A DNA stretch of 6,829 nt from JAYEIA01 sp034659855 (GTDB lineage Bacteria; Bacteroidota; Bacteroidia; Bacteroidales; JAADGE01). Position numbers and translations under genes: made by a program. The DNA lies in contig JAYEIA010000253.1 in NCBI GenBank assembly GCA_034659855.1, positions 1 through 6,829 of the forward strand. The letters are read 5' to 3'. The notes beneath the pieces were generated by a model. The model ran no database searches. It had not been told where the DNA came from and worked only from the letters and a program-made list of their open reading frames with translations. Shown piece by piece: positions 5,804 through 6,829 of this stretch. Position 1 is the first letter of the stretch, and every line of letters starts with the position of its first letter.

Positions 5804-6550
5804 ATGACCCTGCTGAATAAAATACAAAATACTACTCACAAGCTACTTGCCGTACTTATTGACCCGGAAAAAGAAAGTATTGCCCAAATAAAAATCAGAG
5901 CAAAGCAAATTCAGGAAGCCGGGGCCGATTTTATTTTTATCGGCGGCAGTTTGACTTCTGACGATACAGACCAAAAGGCCGCAGCCATAAAGGAAGTAAG
6001 TTCACTGCCGTTGATTTCATTCCCGGGAAACATACTGCAAATTACCGATCATGCCGATGCTCTTCTTTTGCTCTCCCTGATTTCGGGCCGAAACCCGGAA
6101 TTACTTATTGGACAGCATGTAACGGCAGCACCTCTTCTGAAAAGAAAGCATTTTGAAATAATTTCTGTGGGTTATATGCTTATTGACGGCGGCCAAAGCA
6201 GCTCGGTACAATACATCAGCAATACAAATCCTATACCTGCCGACAAACCGGACATAGCCGCCGCCACCGCCTATGCCGGAGAAATGCTCGGATTAAAACT
6301 GATATATCTGGAAGCCGGAAGCGGTGCCAAACAAACGGTTAGTTCTGAGGTAATTTCTGCTGTTAAAAAAAACATTCGGATTCCACTCATTACCGGAGGC
6401 GGAATAAAAACAAAAGAAACACTAAAATCAGTCTGCTCAGCAGGTGCGGATGTAGTCGTTGTCGGAAATCTGTTTGAAACTAAGCCTCTGCTTATGAAAG
6501 AATTCTCTCAAATTGTACATTCTTATACTTTAAATGGTTTAATTATTTAA
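5804..6550 (+). CDS. Geranylgeranylglyceryl phosphate synthase (GGGPS/PcrB family)
   Basis: This 248-residue TIM-barrel prenyltransferase is predicted to join sn-glycerol 1-phosphate to a long prenyl diphosphate through an ether bond. Visible family landmarks are the LAVLIDPEK start of strand 1 (D20), G47-G-S-L-T-S-D53, Y168-L-E-A-G-S-G174, I196-T-G-G-G200-I and G214-A-D-V-V-V-V-G-N222. The last three form the glycerol-phosphate-binding loops. The pattern fits the group II enzymes known from Bacteroidetes, which favour geranylgeranyl diphosphate; their cellular product is poorly understood. I prefer the ATG at 5804, because homologues have only about a dozen residues before (K)LLAVL(I/L)DP. 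The ATG at 5783 and the TTG at 5765 are in-frame alternatives, and the TTG lies inside the repeat. No Shine-Dalgarno site is present. The gene is separated from the transferase by repeat copy 2 and may need its own promoter; a -7-like TAATTTTG occurs at 5616-5623 but lacks a -33 partner. Confidence 0.9.
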   Translation: MTLLNKIQNTTHKLLAVLIDPEKESIAQIKIRAKQIQEAGADFIFIGGSLTSDDTDQKAAAIKEVSSLPLISFPGNILQITDHADALLLLSLISGRNPELLIGQHVTAAPLLKRKHFEIISVGYMLIDGGQSSSVQYISNTNPIPADKPDIAAATAYAGEMLGLKLIYLEAGSGAKQTVSSEVISAVKKNIRIPLITGGGIKTKETLKSVCSAGADVVVVGNLFETKPLLMKEFSQIVHSYTLNGLII

Positions 6551-6612
6551 TGATATAATGATACAATAGCTTGCCGTTCAACAAATATACTCTTTATAAA
6601 AGTAAAATTATT

Positions 6613-6633
6613 TCTGCACCTCACAGGTGCAGA
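6613..6633. repeat. Perfect 9-bp hairpin after the GGGPS gene
   Basis: TCTGCACCT (6613-6621) pairs fully with AGGTGCAGA (6625-6633) around the loop CAC. It lies 62 nt after the GGGPS stop codon. No T-run follows on the plus strand, so it is not a standard intrinsic terminator for that gene. On the minus strand it is followed only by AATAATTTTA. It could protect the 3' end of the transcript or be one copy of a small dispersed palindrome. Confidence 0.6.
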
Positions 6634-6681
6634 GGTACTGCAAGGGGGCAGGGTTTTCATATTTCCGTGCTAACCGTTGCT

Positions 6682-6705
6682 CCTGCATGGTGTTTTCACC
6701 ATAGG
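6682..6705. repeat. Small hairpin with TTTT loop
   Basis: ATGGTG (6687-6692) pairs with CACCAT (6697-6702) around TTTT. The stem is extended by CCT (6682-6684) and AGG (6703-6705) across a 2-nt GC bulge. It lies about 80 nt before the edge gene, upstream of its likely promoter. It is probably a DNA-level repeat or regulatory site rather than part of that gene's leader. Confidence 0.4.
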
Positions 6706-6728
6706 CGTCAAGCTAAAACGTTAATTAG

Positions 6729-6761
6729 TTGAATTACAGTCTGTATTAAGTTGTAATTTTG
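6729..6761 (+). promoter_or_regulatory. Promoter with internal dyad before the right-edge gene
   Basis: TTG (6729-6731) is followed after 22 nt by TAATTTTG (6754-6761), matching the Bacteroidetes -33 and -7 pattern. The symmetrical sequence TACAGTCTGTA (6735-6745) lies between the two boxes, a usual place for a repressor operator. A start near 6767 would give a leader of only about 16 nt, containing GGAGGT at 6772-6777. The combination of promoter, dyad, ribosome site and start codon in the correct order and spacing makes this the best-supported promoter in the window, although it is inferred from sequence alone. Confidence 0.5.
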
Positions 6762-6782
6762 ATTATTTTTCGGAGGTTGAGC

Positions 6783-6829
6783 ATGATGTTTGCAAAACAA
6801 GCCCCGAAACCGGTTTTTGCTGTTTTATG
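6783..6829 (+). CDS. 5' end of an unrecognised gene, cut by the right edge
   Basis: Fifteen complete codons are visible from the ATG at 6783, reading MMFAKQAPKPVFAVL, and the frame is still open at the edge. A strong Shine-Dalgarno site, GGAGGT (6772-6777), lies 5 nt before the ATG. This is unlike the other genes here, which have none, and may indicate a different origin or unusually high expression. A second ATG follows directly. I do not recognise the family; too little of the protein is present to assign a function. The frame includes the palindrome AAACCGGTTT (6807-6816), so a non-coding repeat is also possible. Confidence 0.35.
   Translation, partial: MMFAKQAPKPVFAVL

Larger units (their letters stand above)
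6551..6782. other. Spacer with hairpins between the GGGPS gene and the right-edge gene
   Basis: This 232-bp stretch has no gene that I can support. It begins with a short near-tandem TGATATAA/TGATACAA (6551-6566), then has a perfect 9-bp hairpin (6613-6633), a second hairpin (6682-6705) and the promoter-like region described separately. From about 6634 the sequence is richer in G+C (for example AAGGGGGCAGGG) than the spacers further left. This suggests the edge of a different unit, possibly a repeated or mobile one continuing beyond the window. Confidence 0.5.

Noticed and set aside
6640..6720. Integron attC site or CRISPR-like structure
   Set aside because: The GTTRRRY/RYYYAAC core pair is not matched properly and there are no regularly spaced direct repeats.
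639..6782. Similarity of TTCGGAGGCTTAGC (minus strand near 630-643) to TTCGGAGGTTGAGC (6769-6782)
   Set aside because: It agrees at 12 of 14 positions, but the flanking sequence does not continue the match, so it is most likely chance.

Overview
The window looks like chromosomal DNA of a Bacteroidetes bacterium, probably close to the Bacteroidales/Marinilabiliales. The reasons are low G+C with A/T-rich spacers, almost no Shine-Dalgarno sequences before the main genes, several matches to the Bacteroidetes promoter pattern (TTG, about 22 nt, TAnnTTTG), a giant TolB-propeller/outer-membrane-barrel protein, a half-size TauE protein, and a group II-type geranylgeranylglyceryl phosphate (GGGP) synthase. 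Species cannot be named from the sequence alone.

Layout. Positions 1-288 (minus strand) hold a DUF4160 gene cut by the left edge. Positions 289-1168 have no convincing gene. They contain a nested palindrome (403-496), a candidate promoter (865-899) and the first copy of a roughly 205-bp repeat (947-1150). A tight three-gene plus-strand unit follows: a 1119-aa outer-membrane protein (1169-4528), a small TauE/SafE-type membrane protein (4535-4903) and a 4'-phosphopantetheinyl transferase (4926-5576). A second repeat copy in opposite orientation (about 5564-5775) begins inside the last codons of the transferase. Next come a GGGP synthase gene (5804-6550), a spacer with two hairpins, and at the right edge the start of an unrecognised gene (6783 onward) with its own promoter-like sequence, a dyad and a strong GGAGGT site.

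The three-gene unit is spaced like an operon (6-nt and 22-nt gaps), but its products act in different places: outer membrane, inner membrane and cytoplasm. They need not form one pathway. The GGGP synthase is separated from them by the repeat, whose central hairpin with A and T tracts could stop transcription in either direction.

The most notable feature is the pair of inverted, roughly 90% identical, MITE-like repeats. They bracket the three genes, have imperfect terminal inverted repeats and a terminator-like core, and one copy supplies the transferase's stop codon. I do not see a complete new defence, toxin or catalytic system in the window.
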